From assembly GCA_028281885.1 (NCBI GenBank), contig JANQJA010000009.1, positions 372,001 to 436,000 on the forward strand: a stretch of DNA of 64,000 nt. The letters run 5' to 3'. The translations under genes were made by a program, and so were the position numbers. Below the pieces are notes generated by a model. The model had not been told where the DNA came from. It did no database searches and saw nothing but the letters and a program-made list of their open reading frames with translations. Below, piece by piece: positions 1 through 10,349 of the stretch (position 1 is the stretch's first letter; each line of letters begins with the position of its first letter). This DNA comes from Pseudomonadales bacterium. Lineage in GTDB: Bacteria > Pseudomonadota > Gammaproteobacteria > Pseudomonadales > Azotimanducaceae.

Positions 1-1
1 A

Positions 2-1015
2 ATCGTCGACCCACACCATGTCTCCATCGATCACGATCGCGTCATCTCAACCGAGAAGATCCTGATCGCCACGGGCGGCTGGCCAACGATTCCTGATTTT
101 CCAGGCAACGAACATGTCATCACATCGAACGAGGCGTTTTACCTGGAGCAACTCCCCAAAGATGTTCTCGTCGTTGGCGGCGGTTATATCGCGGTCGAAT
201 TTGCAGGCATCTATGCCGGCCTCGGTGTGGAAACCCATCTGTCCTACCGGGGGCCATTGTTCCTGCGCGGTTTTGATCAGGACATCCGCGAGACCGTCAG
301 GGACGAGTTAATCAAGAAGGACATCAACCTGCATTTTGACAGCGTAGTCGCTGCCGTGGAAAAAACGCCGGATGAACGCTACCGGGTTCGGTTCACCGAC
401 GGTACCGAGATGACCGTGGGGCTCATCATGGTGGCGACGGGAAGATCGCCGAGCGTACATGATATCGGACTCGAAAACGTTGCCGTCGAAACCAGGGAAA
501 ACGGTGCGATTGTCGTGAACGATGCGTTTCAGACCTCGGTACCGAATATCTTTGCCCTGGGTGACGTGACAGACCGTATTCAACTCACTCCGGTTGCCAT
601 TGCAGAAGCCATGGCCTTCGCCCGTAGCCAATTTCTCAATGAACCAACCATGATGGATTACGATCACATTGCGACAGCCGTGTTCTGCCAGCCCAATATC
701 GGCACAGTAGGACTGACCGAAGAGGAAGCGCGGGAACAATATGCCAATGTGAAAGTCTTTCGATCCAGTTTTCGGGCGTTAAAACACACGCTAAGTGGCA
801 GTGATGAAAGAACGCTGATGAAACTGGTCGTTGATGCGGACAGTGATCGGGTAGTCGGTGCGCACATGGTTGGTGAAGATGCCGGAGAAATCATCCAGGG
901 ATTGGCGGTAGCGCTCAAAGCGGGTGCAACGAAGTCAGTCTTCGATGCTACTGTCGGGATTCATCCAACCACGGCAGAAGAGTTTGTCACGATGCGGGAG
1001 CCGGTTGAGGTGTGA
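2..1015 (+). CDS. gor: Glutathione-disulfide reductase, C-terminal part (5' end outside window)
   Basis: Reduces glutathione disulfide with NADPH in the cytoplasm. The reading frame is open from base 2, so the FAD-binding N-terminus and the redox-active disulfide lie upstream of the window. Visible parts are the end of the first FAD segment (ATGG), the NADPH-binding Rossmann motif GGGYIAVEFAG, the second FAD motif ALGDV, and the C-terminal dimerisation domain with the family's HPT motif (GIHPTTAEEF), whose His takes part in catalysis. The YR following the Rossmann fold fits NADPH rather than NADH use. Related flavoprotein disulfide reductases (dihydrolipoamide or mercuric reductase) are less likely given the overall similarity, but the missing N-terminus prevents full proof. 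Confidence 0.85.
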   Translation: MVDPHHVSIDHDRVISTEKILIATGGWPTIPDFPGNEHVITSNEAFYLEQLPKDVLVVGGGYIAVEFAGIYAGLGVETHLSYRGPLFLRGFDQDIRETVRDELIKKDINLHFDSVVAAVEKTPDERYRVRFTDGTEMTVGLIMVATGRSPSVHDIGLENVAVETRENGAIVVNDAFQTSVPNIFALGDVTDRIQLTPVAIAEAMAFARSQFLNEPTMMDYDHIATAVFCQPNIGTVGLTEEEAREQYANVKVFRSSFRALKHTLSGSDERTLMKLVVDADSDRVVGAHMVGEDAGEIIQGLAVALKAGATKSVFDATVGIHPTTAEEFVTMREPVEV

Positions 1016-1074
1016 GGCATAAAATGAATCTGCTATCGTCACCCGCCTGACGAGGTGTTATTGAGGTTCGCTGC

Positions 1075-2763
1075 TTGGATCAGCTGACGACGCTACTGAA
1101 TTTTGTTGATGGACTGCTTGGTTCAGCACCGTACTTTCCCTTTCTGTTACTCGGAACGGGACTGTTTTTTACGGTCTATCTGAAGTTCCCCCAGATACGT
1201 TTCTTTAATCACGCCTGGCGGATCGTTCGCGGCAAATACGACCGTGAGGGCGACGCGGGCGATGCCAGTCATTTCCAGGCACTCGCGACCGCCATGTCGG
1301 GGACCGTTGGCACCGGCAATATCGGGGGAGTCGCGCTCGCGATCTATCTCGGCGGCCCGGCGGCATTGTTCTGGATGTGGGCAACCGCATTCTTTGGCAT
1401 GACGACAAAGTTTGTCGAGGTCACGCTGTCTCACAAATACCGGGAAACTGACACCGAAGGCCATATTGTTGGCGGTCCCATGTACGTCATGGAACGTCGA
1501 CTCAATATGAAGTGGCTGGCAGTGTTCTTTGCGCTGGCTACGGTAGTGAGTTCTTTCGGCACTGGCAATCTGCCGCAAAGCAACAACATCGCCAGTGGCA
1601 TCGAATCGACCTTCGGAATTCCGACCTGGATGACCGGCGGAGCGCTGGCTGTTCTGCTCGGCCTCGTTATCATCGGCGGTGTTCACCGCATCGTACAGGT
1701 GGCGCAGAGTATTGTGCCACTGATGGCCGTGATCTACGTGGTGGGGGCACTCTCGGTGATCCTGGCCAACCTGCCCCAGGTCGGCGAATCGTTTGTCGCT
1801 GTATTCCGTGACGCTTTTACAGGCTCGGCGGCGAGCGGTGGCTTTCTGGGGGCAACCTTTGCCTATGCCTTTAATCGCGGCGTCAATCGAGGACTATTTT
1901 CTAACGAGGCAGGGCAGGGGTCAGCACCCATAGCACACGCCGCTGCTCGCGCGCATGAGCCGGTTTCCGAAGGAATGGTCTCAATTCTGGAACCGTTCCT
2001 GGATACGCTGGTGATCTGTACGCTGACCGGCCTCGTCATATTGTCGTCCGGGGTCTGGACAGAAAAGTTCCAGACGGAATTCCAGTCGTTTGATACTGAA
2101 ATCGTGGCCGGCTCGTGGAGCGACCAGGTGCCTGAACAGCGCGAGCACTTGTTCAACCATCTGAGTCTTTCCCTGGAGAATGATCCCATTGAGGCGTTCA
2201 GCGGGCAGTTGCAGATCGCCAATGGTCGCCTCAGGTCGGCCAACGTCACCATCCTGCACAACCGGTCGGTCGCTGAGAACGTGTTGTTCCTGGCTGCCGG
2301 TGAACCCTACAGCGGCGTTGTCGGCGTCGAGGGCGGCGAAATAGTGTCGCCACAGATTACGCTGCGCGGCGAGTCCCTGATTCACTCTGTCGATCTGACA
2401 TCCATGGCGTTTACTCGCGGACTCCTGGGTGAGTCCGGCAAGTACATCATCTCAATTGGTCTCGTCCTGTTTGCATTTTCCACCGCCGTAGCCTGGTCCT
2501 ATTACGGCGATCGCGCCATGACCTACCTGTTCGGGGTCAAGTCGCTGATGGGATATCGCTTTGTCTACGTGGTCGGCTTCTTCGTGGCAGCCATTGCCGA
2601 TACATCCCTCGTCTGGCTGATTTCTGCGATTACGATTGCCTTTATGACACTCCCCAACCTGTTTTCGATATTGATGCTGCGTGAAGAAATGCGCGACACG
2701 GTTGAGCAGTACTGGGAGGACTTCGCCAAGGAGTTTCCGACCGAGACCGATCACAAGCAATGA
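1075..2763 (+). CDS. Sodium:alanine/glycine symporter (AGCS family) with large inserted loop
   Basis: Inner-membrane carrier that takes up small neutral amino acids with Na+. Family signatures are visible: [12 protein letters not shown] near residues 76-87 and the [15 protein letters not shown] segment near 271-285, with about ten hydrophobic helices. The start is TTG at 1075, preceded by GAGG at 1063-1066; there is no ATG in a suitable place and an in-frame stop at 1048. The protein has 562 residues against roughly 450 usual for the family. The excess is one hydrophilic stretch at about residues 329-441 between two membrane helices. It ends by overlapping the next start codon (ATGA), so it is coupled to the downstream peptidase. 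The exact substrate cannot be read from the sequence. Confidence 0.88.
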   Translation: MDQLTTLLNFVDGLLGSAPYFPFLLLGTGLFFTVYLKFPQIRFFNHAWRIVRGKYDREGDAGDASHFQALATAMSGTVGTGNIGGVALAIYLGGPAALFWMWATAFFGMTTKFVEVTLSHKYRETDTEGHIVGGPMYVMERRLNMKWLAVFFALATVVSSFGTGNLPQSNNIASGIESTFGIPTWMTGGALAVLLGLVIIGGVHRIVQVAQSIVPLMAVIYVVGALSVILANLPQVGESFVAVFRDAFTGSAASGGFLGATFAYAFNRGVNRGLFSNEAGQGSAPIAHAAARAHEPVSEGMVSILEPFLDTLVICTLTGLVILSSGVWTEKFQTEFQSFDTEIVAGSWSDQVPEQREHLFNHLSLSLENDPIEAFSGQLQIANGRLRSANVTILHNRSVAENVLFLAAGEPYSGVVGVEGGEIVSPQITLRGESLIHSVDLTSMAFTRGLLGESGKYIISIGLVLFAFSTAVAWSYYGDRAMTYLFGVKSLMGYRFVYVVGFFVAAIADTSLVWLISAITIAFMTLPNLFSILMLREEMRDTVEQYWEDFAKEFPTETDHKQ

Positions 2764-5684
2764 CCACGGACGCTGTCAAGACTCATGCTGCCTTCGAACT
2801 TCTTCGAAGTCAGCGAATCGACAACCTCGACCTGACGATGCACGAATTCCGGCATCGTGCGACTGGTGCAAGTCATTATCATCTGTCGGCAAACAACGCC
2901 GAGAATGTATTTATGGTCGCGCTGCGAACCGTGCCGATGGATTCGACCGGCGTCGCCCATGTACTCGAACACACCGCGCTCTGTGGCAGCAAGCGCTATC
3001 CGGTACGGGATCCATTCTTCTGGATGATTCGCCGTTCACTCAATACATTCATGAATGCGTATACCACCAACGATTACACGGCCTACCCGTTTGCATCGCT
3101 GAACCGGAAGGACTTTTTCAATCTGCTGGATGTGTATCTGGATGCGGTTTTCTTTGCCAACCTGAATGAACTGGACTTTGCCCAGGAAGGATTTCGAATT
3201 GAGTTCGAAGATCCCGCCGATCCAACAACCGACCTGGTCTATCGCGGTGTCGTCTATAACGAGATGAAGGGCGACAGCAGTGCACCGATTTCCCGGCTGG
3301 TACAGGCTCTTAACGAAGGGTTGTATCCAACCACCACCTATCACTACAACAGCGGTGGTGATCCGGCCCATATCCCTGACCTGAAGTACGAGCAGTTGCT
3401 GGCCTTTTATCGAACCCACTACCATCCCAGCAACGCCGTGTTTTCCACCTTTGGCGACATCCCGCCCGCCGATATTCAGGAAGTGATGGAGGCCCGCGCT
3501 CTGTCTCAGTTCGAGGCCCTGCCGGGCCGCATCGAGGTGGGGCGGGAAACGCGATTTAAGGAACCCAGAAAGGCGTCATCGAGTTACGCCATCGATGATG
3601 CCACCGACCAGAGTAACCAGACCCATGTCGTGCTCGGCTGGCTACTGGGCGACAACACGGATCTGGATTCCGTGCTGCGCCTGAGCCTGATGTCCGATGC
3701 CTTACTCGATACTGCCGCTTCACCATTGCGTCACGCACTGGAAACCTGCGAATACGTCGGCGCCTTGTCACCGCTCTGCGGCCTCGACGAATCCAGTCGG
3801 GAGATGAGTTTTGTCTGTGGCGTCGAGGGTACGGACGCGGAACATGTGGAAACCATCGAAGCGCTGGTGCTCGCCACGCTCGAGTCTGTTGCCGAGCAGG
3901 GTATCCCCGAGAGCAATCTTCAGGCCTGCCTGCACCAGCTGGAACTGGCACAGCGGGAAATTGGCGGTGACGGTTCACCTTTTGGGCTGCAGCTTATCTT
4001 TTCGTCCATGTCGGCAGCGATACATCGCGGGGACCCGATTGCCCAGCTTGACCTCGATCGTGCACTCGAGCGGTTGCGTCAGGATATTCAGTCGCCCGAC
4101 TTTGTCCCTGAGCTGATTCGAACACAACTGCTGAACAATCCGCATCGCATTTGCCTGACGATGAGCCCTGATCCGGTCCTGAACGAAAAGACGGCTGAAC
4201 AGGAAAAACAGCGCTTGGCAGCAATGCGGACCGCACTTTCGGCAGACCAGGCCGATGCCCTGATCGAACGTGCAAAGGCACTGGCGGAGCGTCAGGCATC
4301 CGAAGACGACATCTCGCTGTTGCCCAGCGTGGGCATCGACGATATCGACGAGCCCCGGCCCTGGCCTGCCCCTGTGGAGCAGGTGGAGATCAATGCTCAC
4401 AACCTCAGGGTATTCGAGACGGGAACCAACGGCCTGGTCTATCACCAGGTAGCCTCGCGTCTGCCGACAATCCCGACGGAAACATTGCGCTACCTGCCAC
4501 TCTTTACCTCCCTGATCACTGAACTCGGTTCCGGTAAGGACGACTATGTTGAAACCCAGCGGCTGCAACATGAGATAACCGGGGGTATCAACGCGTTTAC
4601 CAGCTTCCGGGCGGTAGTTTCGGACCCCGATGAAATGCGGGCGTGGCTGACATTGTCGACCCGTGGGCTGGAACGGAACGCCGCCGCGCTTATCGCACTG
4701 ACCAGACGAACGCTGGATCAACCCAATCTGACTGAGCGGAGCCGTATCCGGGACCTAGTGCGCCAGTCAAGCCTGCGTCGGCACGCAGGTATCATCGGTA
4801 ATGGTCACGGGCTGGCTATGGCAGCGGCAGCAGCGGCGCTGCGACCGGTACCCGGCGTCCAGTTTCAATTGTCCGGACTGGCTGGCATCAGCACGATCAA
4901 GGAGCTCGACCGCAAACTGGACGATGCCAGCACGATGGATCAATTACTGGCGTCTCTCAATGCCATCGCCACGCCGCTGGTGACGGTGCCGAAGTCACTG
5001 TTGATTGTCGCTGATGCAACCTCACGTAGTGCAGTCCAGGAACAGGTCATGGATGCCTGGCAGAATTCCGACGCGACGGCGAAAGAGTCGAGCATTGCCG
5101 ATCTGGATCGGCCACCTGCAGAGCAGGCGTGGTTGACGACAACCCAGGTCAACTTCTGTGCCCAGGCCCATCTCACGGTACCGGAAGATCACCCCGACTC
5201 GGCGGCGTTGTCAGTCCTTGCAGGTGTCATGAGAAATACCTTCCTGCACGGTCAGCTGCGGGAAAAAGGCGGTGCCTATGGCGGCGGGGCGACACACGAT
5301 GCCGCCAACGGTGTGTTTCGATTTTATTCCTACCGAGATCCGCAGCTGATGGCGACCTTTGATGTCTTTGACGAATGCATCCGCTGGGCCCAGAAAGGTG
5401 CGACAGCCGCAACAATCGAGGAAGCCGTGCTCGGCATTATTGCCAGTATGGACGCGCCGTCGTCCCCGGCAGGGGAGGTACGCCAAGTCTTTCAGAGCCT
5501 TCTGTTCGATCGTACTGAAGCACACCGCCGACGCTGGCGAGACCAGGTTCTAGCGGTCACGGTGGAGGACCTGATGCGGGTGACGAGCACTTATCTTACT
5601 GGCGGCCCGAAGACCCGTGCCGTCATTACCAATGAAACCGTGGCAACGGCGTTGCCAGCGTCCTTCATCACATTTCGAATCTGA
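2760..5684 (+). CDS. M16C zinc metallopeptidase, presequence protease (PreP)/Cym1-like
   Basis: A large clamshell-type peptidase that degrades oligopeptides. The inverted zinc motif HXXEH is at residues 67-71 (HVLEH), and the third zinc ligand is probably Glu168 in VYNEMKG. The length of 974 residues fits the M16C subfamily (fused halves in one chain), not the ~450-residue processing peptidases. A second, catalytically empty half contains the [11 protein letters not shown] segment (about residues 837-847) that closes the active site in this family. The ATG at 2760 overlaps the symporter stop codon by four bases. I see no signal peptide, so a cytoplasmic role in peptide turnover is likely, and coupling to an amino-acid carrier fits peptide or amino-acid recycling (inference). 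Confidence 0.88.
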   Translation: MTTDAVKTHAAFELLRSQRIDNLDLTMHEFRHRATGASHYHLSANNAENVFMVALRTVPMDSTGVAHVLEHTALCGSKRYPVRDPFFWMIRRSLNTFMNAYTTNDYTAYPFASLNRKDFFNLLDVYLDAVFFANLNELDFAQEGFRIEFEDPADPTTDLVYRGVVYNEMKGDSSAPISRLVQALNEGLYPTTTYHYNSGGDPAHIPDLKYEQLLAFYRTHYHPSNAVFSTFGDIPPADIQEVMEARALSQFEALPGRIEVGRETRFKEPRKASSSYAIDDATDQSNQTHVVLGWLLGDNTDLDSVLRLSLMSDALLDTAASPLRHALETCEYVGALSPLCGLDESSREMSFVCGVEGTDAEHVETIEALVLATLESVAEQGIPESNLQACLHQLELAQREIGGDGSPFGLQLIFSSMSAAIHRGDPIAQLDLDRALERLRQDIQSPDFVPELIRTQLLNNPHRICLTMSPDPVLNEKTAEQEKQRLAAMRTALSADQADALIERAKALAERQASEDDISLLPSVGIDDIDEPRPWPAPVEQVEINAHNLRVFETGTNGLVYHQVASRLPTIPTETLRYLPLFTSLITELGSGKDDYVETQRLQHEITGGINAFTSFRAVVSDPDEMRAWLTLSTRGLERNAAALIALTRRTLDQPNLTERSRIRDLVRQSSLRRHAGIIGNGHGLAMAAAAAALRPVPGVQFQLSGLAGISTIKELDRKLDDASTMDQLLASLNAIATPLVTVPKSLLIVADATSRSAVQEQVMDAWQNSDATAKESSIADLDRPPAEQAWLTTTQVNFCAQAHLTVPEDHPDSAALSVLAGVMRNTFLHGQLREKGGAYGGGATHDAANGVFRFYSYRDPQLMATFDVFDECIRWAQKGATAATIEEAVLGIIASMDAPSSPAGEVRQVFQSLLFDRTEAHRRRWRDQVLAVTVEDLMRVTSTYLTGGPKTRAVITNETVATALPASFITFRI

Positions 5685-5694
5685 CAGGGGAACC

Positions 5695-6366
5695 ATGATG
5701 GGAGAAGTAACCACGTTGACGGCAGCCGATGGCTTTACCCTCGATGCCTACATGAGTCAGCCTGCTGACGAGCCGAAAGGCAGTCTCGTCGTCATCCAGG
5801 AAATTTTCGGCGTTAACTCACATATCCGCGATGTCGTCGATGGCTATGCCAGCGACGGATATTTCGTCATCGCGCCCGCAATCTTTGATCGGGCGGAGCG
5901 GGGTGTGGAGCTGGGCTACGATCAGGAAGGGGTCCAGAAAGGACTCCAGCTGGCGCGCGGCGAACTGGATCAGGAAAAGATCCTGCTCGATGTCCAGTCG
6001 GCCATCAATCATGCGGCTCAGTTCGGCAAGGTGGGCGTGGTCGGTTATTGCTTCGGTGGATTGATGACCTGGGTATGCGCCGCTCGAGCCGAGAACGTCG
6101 CTTGTTGCGCCGGCTATTATGGCGGCGGAATTATCAATGCGATTGATCTTGTGCCCAGAGTCCCCACGATGCTGCACTTCGGCAACCTGGACAAAGGCAT
6201 CCCCTTGAGCGATGTGGAACAGGTCGGCGCGAGGCATCCCGACGTCGAGATTCACATCTACGATGCGGATCACGGATTTAACTGTGACCATCGGGCAAGC
6301 TACGACGAAGCTGCGGCCAAGCTTGCGCGACAACGTTCGTTGGCTTTTTTCGCCCTGAATCTTTAA
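5695..6366 (+). CDS. Dienelactone hydrolase family protein
   Basis: An alpha/beta hydrolase of the dienelactone hydrolase type, 223 residues, cytoplasmic. The catalytic triad is visible: nucleophile Cys119 in GYCFGG, an acid near Asp166 (GNLDKG) and His193 in DADHGF. Glu36 in QEIFG is the family's conserved residue that activates the cysteine. The start at 5695 is chosen because AGGGGA lies just before it; a second ATG follows directly at 5698. It sits 10 bp after the peptidase gene and probably shares its transcript. Most family members of this kind act on unknown lactones or esters; no chlorocatechol genes are nearby, so the substrate is open. Confidence 0.87.
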   Translation: MMGEVTTLTAADGFTLDAYMSQPADEPKGSLVVIQEIFGVNSHIRDVVDGYASDGYFVIAPAIFDRAERGVELGYDQEGVQKGLQLARGELDQEKILLDVQSAINHAAQFGKVGVVGYCFGGLMTWVCAARAENVACCAGYYGGGIINAIDLVPRVPTMLHFGNLDKGIPLSDVEQVGARHPDVEIHIYDADHGFNCDHRASYDEAAAKLARQRSLAFFALNL

Positions 6367-6596
6367 CCAATCCTGACTTGAAACCGCGCTTTTGCAGCTA
6401 CTATCGAATCAGGAAAAAAAGCCGCTGGCCTAGGCCCATACGCCGTTTTAGCCTCGCTCGCCAGCTTGACAAAGCCCAGTGGCTTATCCATTCTGTCGGG
6501 CCTGTTGGACTTGGCTGGAAAAGCATCGAACTTATCCCATGCCGAGGCGTCAACACATAATAAAGAGAGCAATTTCCTGAAACGTAGGTATCACCC

Positions 6597-7373
6597 ATGA
6601 AACAGTATGAGATTTGCCGAAACCTGCTCGCCTTGGCGTTGACGGTTGCGGCGATGACTCCGTTGCAGTTGAGCGCCCAAACGCTTGACGACGTGCTGGG
6701 CGTTCGCGCTACTACCACGCAAGACGGTCGCAGGTCGCAAATCAAAATTGACGAACTGCAGGACCAGACACGCGATCTGTTGTCACAGTACAAACGGGTA
6801 ATGAAGATCGTCGATGGTCTTCGTGTCTATAACCAGCAACAAGAGCGGCTGATCGCAAGTCAGGAAAGGGAAATTGTTGATCTGAACCAGTCGATCGATG
6901 AAGTCACGGTGATTGAACGTCAGATCGGCCCACTGATTGCCAGAATGATTGAGAATCTCGAAAAGTTCATCGAGCTGGACCTTCCGTTTCTGATGACGGA
7001 GCGTTCAGAACGTATCGAGTTTCTCAAGGATGCGCTGGATCGCGCGGATGTGACGGTGGCAGAGAAATTCAGCCAGGTCATGCAAGCTTACCAGGTGGAA
7101 AATACCTACGGCACGACCATCGAAGCCTATACCGATTTCGTCGAGATCGATGGCCAGGAGCGGAAAGTCGATGTGCTGAAGTGGGGACGCGTGGCGCTGG
7201 TCTTCCAGACGCCTGATGGAGAAATTACCGGCGTCTGGGACAAAGCCCAGGACGACTGGGTCATTGTCGGTGACGAATATCGCAGCGGTGTCCGCAATGG
7301 CTTGCGCATCGCCCGTAAAACCCAGACCGCAAACCTCGTGGTTCTGCCAGTACCTGCGCCGGAGAGCAACTGA
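6597..7373 (+). CDS. DUF3450 family periplasmic coiled-coil protein of a TonB operon
   Basis: First gene of a six-gene TonB energising operon. It has a signal peptide (basic start, hydrophobic core to about residue 28, SAQ cleavage) and then a predicted coiled coil rich in Q, E, R and L from about 40 to 110, so it should be periplasmic. DUF3450 proteins are known as regular partners of the TonB2-type systems of marine gammaproteobacteria, but their biochemical role is not established. The stop codon overlaps the next start by one base (TGATG). The 230 bp upstream probably carry the operon promoter: a TTGACA lies at 6466-6471 but with a poor -10 at the right distance, and no clear Fur box is seen. 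Confidence 0.8.
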   Translation: MKQYEICRNLLALALTVAAMTPLQLSAQTLDDVLGVRATTTQDGRRSQIKIDELQDQTRDLLSQYKRVMKIVDGLRVYNQQQERLIASQEREIVDLNQSIDEVTVIERQIGPLIARMIENLEKFIELDLPFLMTERSERIEFLKDALDRADVTVAEKFSQVMQAYQVENTYGTTIEAYTDFVEIDGQERKVDVLKWGRVALVFQTPDGEITGVWDKAQDDWVIVGDEYRSGVRNGLRIARKTQTANLVVLPVPAPESN

Positions 7374-8737
7374 TGTATAAGAAAGTAACAATCCTGTTGG
7401 CTGCAATGATTGCAGCACCTATGGCGCTGGCAGAAGAGACGAGTATTCAGGCGGCAACGCTTGATCAGCTGCTAAAAATGGTTGAAGAGGGCCGCGTGGT
7501 TAACCGGCGCGAGATCGAGCGCCGCGAACGCGAGTTCATCAACAACAAGGCACAGCAGCAGCGGGAGGTGGAGCGCGCCCGCCGCATGCAGGCGGAAGAA
7601 GAAGCACGCAGTGAGCGACTGGAAGCAGAGTTCGAAACCAACGAACGACAGATCGCTGCACTGGAAGCGCAGCTCTCCGAACGACTGGGCTCACTGCGTG
7701 AGCTGTTTGGCGTGCTACAGCAGGTCTCCGGGGATACCCAGGGTGTGATCTCGAATTCCATTATCAGCGCAGAGTTCCCGGGTAGGGAAGAATGGCTGTC
7801 CGAATTCGCCCAGTCGATGGGTCGCAGCTCCCGTCTTGCCTCGATTGAAGAAATCGAACAGCTGTGGGCGACGCTGCAGAAGCAGATGACGGAGTCAGGC
7901 AAAATCTCCCGGTTTACCGCCCAGGTGATCGGCGTGGATGGCGAAACCAAGCAACAGGAAGTCGTTCGGGTTGGTGCGTTCAACCTGGTTAGCGGCGGTG
8001 AATATGTCAGTTTCGATGTCGAGAACGATGTGGTTTCCGAGTTGCCTCGGCAGCCTGCCGCTCGATTTGTGAGTTCTGCCGCGTCGCTGGAACAGGCCCA
8101 GAGTGGATTCACGCCCGTCGCGCTTGACCCCACGAGGGGTCAGTTACTGGCGCTCCAGGTTCAGGTGCCAACGCTCGAGGAACGTATCCAGCAGGGCGGC
8201 ACACCTGGCTACGTGATTATCTTCCTCGGCATCATTGCCGTTTTACTGGCTATCTATAAGTTCATCACCCTGTCGGTGATAGGTACCAAGGTCAATCGTC
8301 AGATCGGTAATGCGACCGCCGACAACAGCAACCCGCTCGGACGTGTCCTCGGCGTTTACCATGAGAACAAATCAGTGGATCCTGAAACGCTGCAGCTCAA
8401 ACTCGACGAAGCCATTCTGAAGGAGCAACCTGCTATTAATTCGTGGATTCCGTTTATCCGGATCATCTCGATGGTGGCGCCGCTGCTCGGTCTGCTCGGT
8501 ACGGTTATCGGTATGATCGTCACCTTCCAGGCAATCACGCTGTTTGGTACCGGTGACCCCAAAACCATGGCCGGCGGTATCTCCCAGGCATTGATTACGA
8601 CGGTGCTGGGTCTGTGCGTGGCAATTCCGACGGTACTCCTGCACGCGATCGTTAATTCGCGCGCTCAGGGCATCATGCATATCCTGACCGAGCAGAGTGC
8701 CGGGCTGATTGCTGAGCAGGCGGAAAACGCCAACTAG
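7373..8737 (+). CDS. TtpC-like MotA/TolQ/ExbB proton channel family protein
   Basis: A 454-residue two-part protein. After a signal peptide (cleavage near ALA-EE, residue 20) comes a long charged coiled coil (about residues 35-110) and a periplasmic domain. The C-terminal part from about residue 285 is an ExbB/TolQ-like module with three membrane helices, including the conserved PLLGLLGTVIGMI segment. This architecture matches TtpC, the extra ExbB-like component required by TonB2 systems in Vibrio. It is expected to help couple the proton-motive force to TonB in the inner membrane. A normal-size ExbB follows two bases later, so the two are not alternatives but parts of one complex. Confidence 0.85.
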   Translation: MYKKVTILLAAMIAAPMALAEETSIQAATLDQLLKMVEEGRVVNRREIERREREFINNKAQQQREVERARRMQAEEEARSERLEAEFETNERQIAALEAQLSERLGSLRELFGVLQQVSGDTQGVISNSIISAEFPGREEWLSEFAQSMGRSSRLASIEEIEQLWATLQKQMTESGKISRFTAQVIGVDGETKQQEVVRVGAFNLVSGGEYVSFDVENDVVSELPRQPAARFVSSAASLEQAQSGFTPVALDPTRGQLLALQVQVPTLEERIQQGGTPGYVIIFLGIIAVLLAIYKFITLSVIGTKVNRQIGNATADNSNPLGRVLGVYHENKSVDPETLQLKLDEAILKEQPAINSWIPFIRIISMVAPLLGLLGTVIGMIVTFQAITLFGTGDPKTMAGGISQALITTVLGLCVAIPTVLLHAIVNSRAQGIMHILTEQSAGLIAEQAENAN

Positions 8738-8739
8738 CC

Positions 8740-9258
8740 ATGTTTGAAGAGATTTTTGTCGCAATTCGAACGTTTATGGAAGCGGGTGGCGATGTGCTCT
8801 GGCTCATCGCTGCCGCAACCTTCACGATGTGGGCACTGGTGTTTGAGCGAGTCTGGTATATCAATACGGACCATCGCCGTGATGTCGCCAGCGCACTCAC
8901 ATATTGGGAAAGTCGAACTGAGCGGACATCGTGGAATGCGCATCGCATCCGTGAAAGATTGATCTCCGAGGTCAACGAGAACCTGACGGCCAACATGTCG
9001 TTTATCAAGACGTTGATTTCACTGCTTCCCTTACTGGGCCTTCTGGGCACCGTGACCGGCATGGTTCAGGTGTTCGAAGCCATGACTTACTCCGGGGGCA
9101 ACGCCCGCTCGATGGCCGCTGGTGTCTCGGCGGCAACGATCCCTACCATGTCCGGCATGGTGGCGACACTTTCCGGTGTACTGGCCAATACTTTCCTTTC
9201 GTCCAAGGTTGAGTCAGAAACTGAATACATGGAAGACACCCTGACAATGGATCATTGA
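8740..9258 (+). CDS. exbB: ExbB-like proton channel subunit of the TonB complex
   Basis: An inner-membrane subunit of 172 residues, shorter than classical ExbB (about 240) and typical of the ExbB2 type. The first membrane helix is near residues 18-35, and the conserved LLPLLGLLGTVTGM segment marks the second. A third helix with TIPTMSGMVATLSG follows. Such subunits form the pentameric channel around ExbD that drives TonB. It lies between the TtpC-like gene and exbD with spacings of 2 and 18 bp, supporting a single transcript. Confidence 0.9.
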   Translation: MFEEIFVAIRTFMEAGGDVLWLIAAATFTMWALVFERVWYINTDHRRDVASALTYWESRTERTSWNAHRIRERLISEVNENLTANMSFIKTLISLLPLLGLLGTVTGMVQVFEAMTYSGGNARSMAAGVSAATIPTMSGMVATLSGVLANTFLSSKVESETEYMEDTLTMDH

Positions 9259-9276
9259 TCCGTACGGTGACAGATT

Positions 9277-9678
9277 ATGCGTAGACGTGTATCCCAGGAA
9301 AGTGACGACAAGGTCGCCGACCTCACACCCATGCTGGACGTTGTGTTCATCATGCTGATCTTTTTTATTGTTACCGCGACCTTTATCAAGGAAACCGGTG
9401 TCGAGGTTAACCGGCCCGACACCCAGACCGCCGAGCAGAAAAAGACAGTATCGCTGCTGGTAGGCGTGGCGTCTGACAGCTCGATCTGGATCGATAAAAA
9501 GCGCGTTGATATCCGTGATGTAAGACCCCTCATGGAACAGCTACACGCGGAAAACCCTAAGGGAGGGCTGGTCATCAAAGCCGATAGTGTCGCCAAGGTG
9601 GAGAAAGTACTTGCAATCATGGACGCAGCGCGGAGTATCGGTATTACTCAAGTCGCAATCGCCTCCGAGGAGGAATAG
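9277..9678 (+). CDS. exbD: ExbD/TolR biopolymer transport protein
   Basis: A 133-residue protein with a short cytoplasmic N-terminus, one membrane helix and a periplasmic domain. The family motif TPMLDVVFIMLIFF (about residues 18-31) contains the aspartate that carries protons in ExbD/TolR. It works inside the ExbB pentamer to energise TonB. The gene is followed after two bases by tonB. The preceding intergenic spacer is only 18 bp. Confidence 0.92.
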   Translation: MRRRVSQESDDKVADLTPMLDVVFIMLIFFIVTATFIKETGVEVNRPDTQTAEQKKTVSLLVGVASDSSIWIDKKRVDIRDVRPLMEQLHAENPKGGLVIKADSVAKVEKVLAIMDAARSIGITQVAIASEEE

Positions 9679-9680
9679 CG

Positions 9681-10331
9681 ATGATGGCACTCAGAATTGG
9701 TTTGGCTGGCCTTGTCGGCCTCGTCGTTACAATCGCACTGTTTTATCTGATGCAGGCGCTGATCGCGACAGGTCGCAGCGCCCTCACTGAAGACGAAGTC
9801 GGCACACTGGTGGATTTCGTGAGGGTCAAGCAGGAACAGGAGCTTGATGTCAAACAGCGCAAGGTCGAGAAGCCGCCGCCCCCTGATGAGCCGCCACCGG
9901 AAGTGCCGCCGCAGAATTTCAATGTTGCTGTCGATAACAGCGGCTTCTCAATGAACGCCAATCTGAATGTGGGCATCGATATCGGCGGCGGCGGATTTGG
10001 CATCAGTGATGGCGAGTATCTGCCGATCGTCAAGGTGCAGCCGGTATATCCTCGTCGGGCCCTGTCCCGTGGTATGTCAGGCTGGGTCATTGTTGAATTT
10101 ACCGTGACCGAACTGGGCACTGTCAGCAACCCGATGGTGATTGAGAACTGCGGCTGGATTAAGGGTCCAAGAAACGAAGGGGAATGTTTCGACAACCCCA
10201 ACAGTATCTTCGATCGCGCCGCCATTCAGGCGGCCGAGAAGTTCAAGTACAAGCCGAAAGTCATCGACGGCGAACCGGTAGCAACCGGCGGGGTTCAGAA
10301 CAAAATCACCTTCGAACTCGTTGACGAGTAA
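9681..10331 (+). CDS. tonB: TonB-family energy transducer
   Basis: A 216-residue TonB protein anchored by one N-terminal membrane helix (about residues 7-30). A short proline-rich spacer follows (KPPPPDEPPPEVPP, about residues 68-81), then a Gly-rich stretch and the C-terminal TonB domain. The C-terminal domain shows VQPVYPRRALSRGMSGWVIVEF-type features that in this family contact TonB boxes of outer-membrane receptors. The shorter spacer is typical of TonB2. A Shine-Dalgarno GAGGAGGA precedes the ATG at 9681; ATG 9684 is an alternative. No receptor gene lies nearby, so the complex may serve several distant receptors. Confidence 0.9.
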   Translation: MMALRIGLAGLVGLVVTIALFYLMQALIATGRSALTEDEVGTLVDFVRVKQEQELDVKQRKVEKPPPPDEPPPEVPPQNFNVAVDNSGFSMNANLNVGIDIGGGGFGISDGEYLPIVKVQPVYPRRALSRGMSGWVIVEFTVTELGTVSNPMVIENCGWIKGPRNEGECFDNPNSIFDRAAIQAAEKFKYKPKVIDGEPVATGGVQNKITFELVDE

Positions 10332-10349
10332 CGCGGCAAGAGGTCAATC

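Noticed and set aside
6466-6494. TTGACA as promoter of the TonB operon
   Set aside because: The -35 is perfect, but at 16-18 bp distance only CATTCT-like sequence is found, so I do not list it as a promoter.
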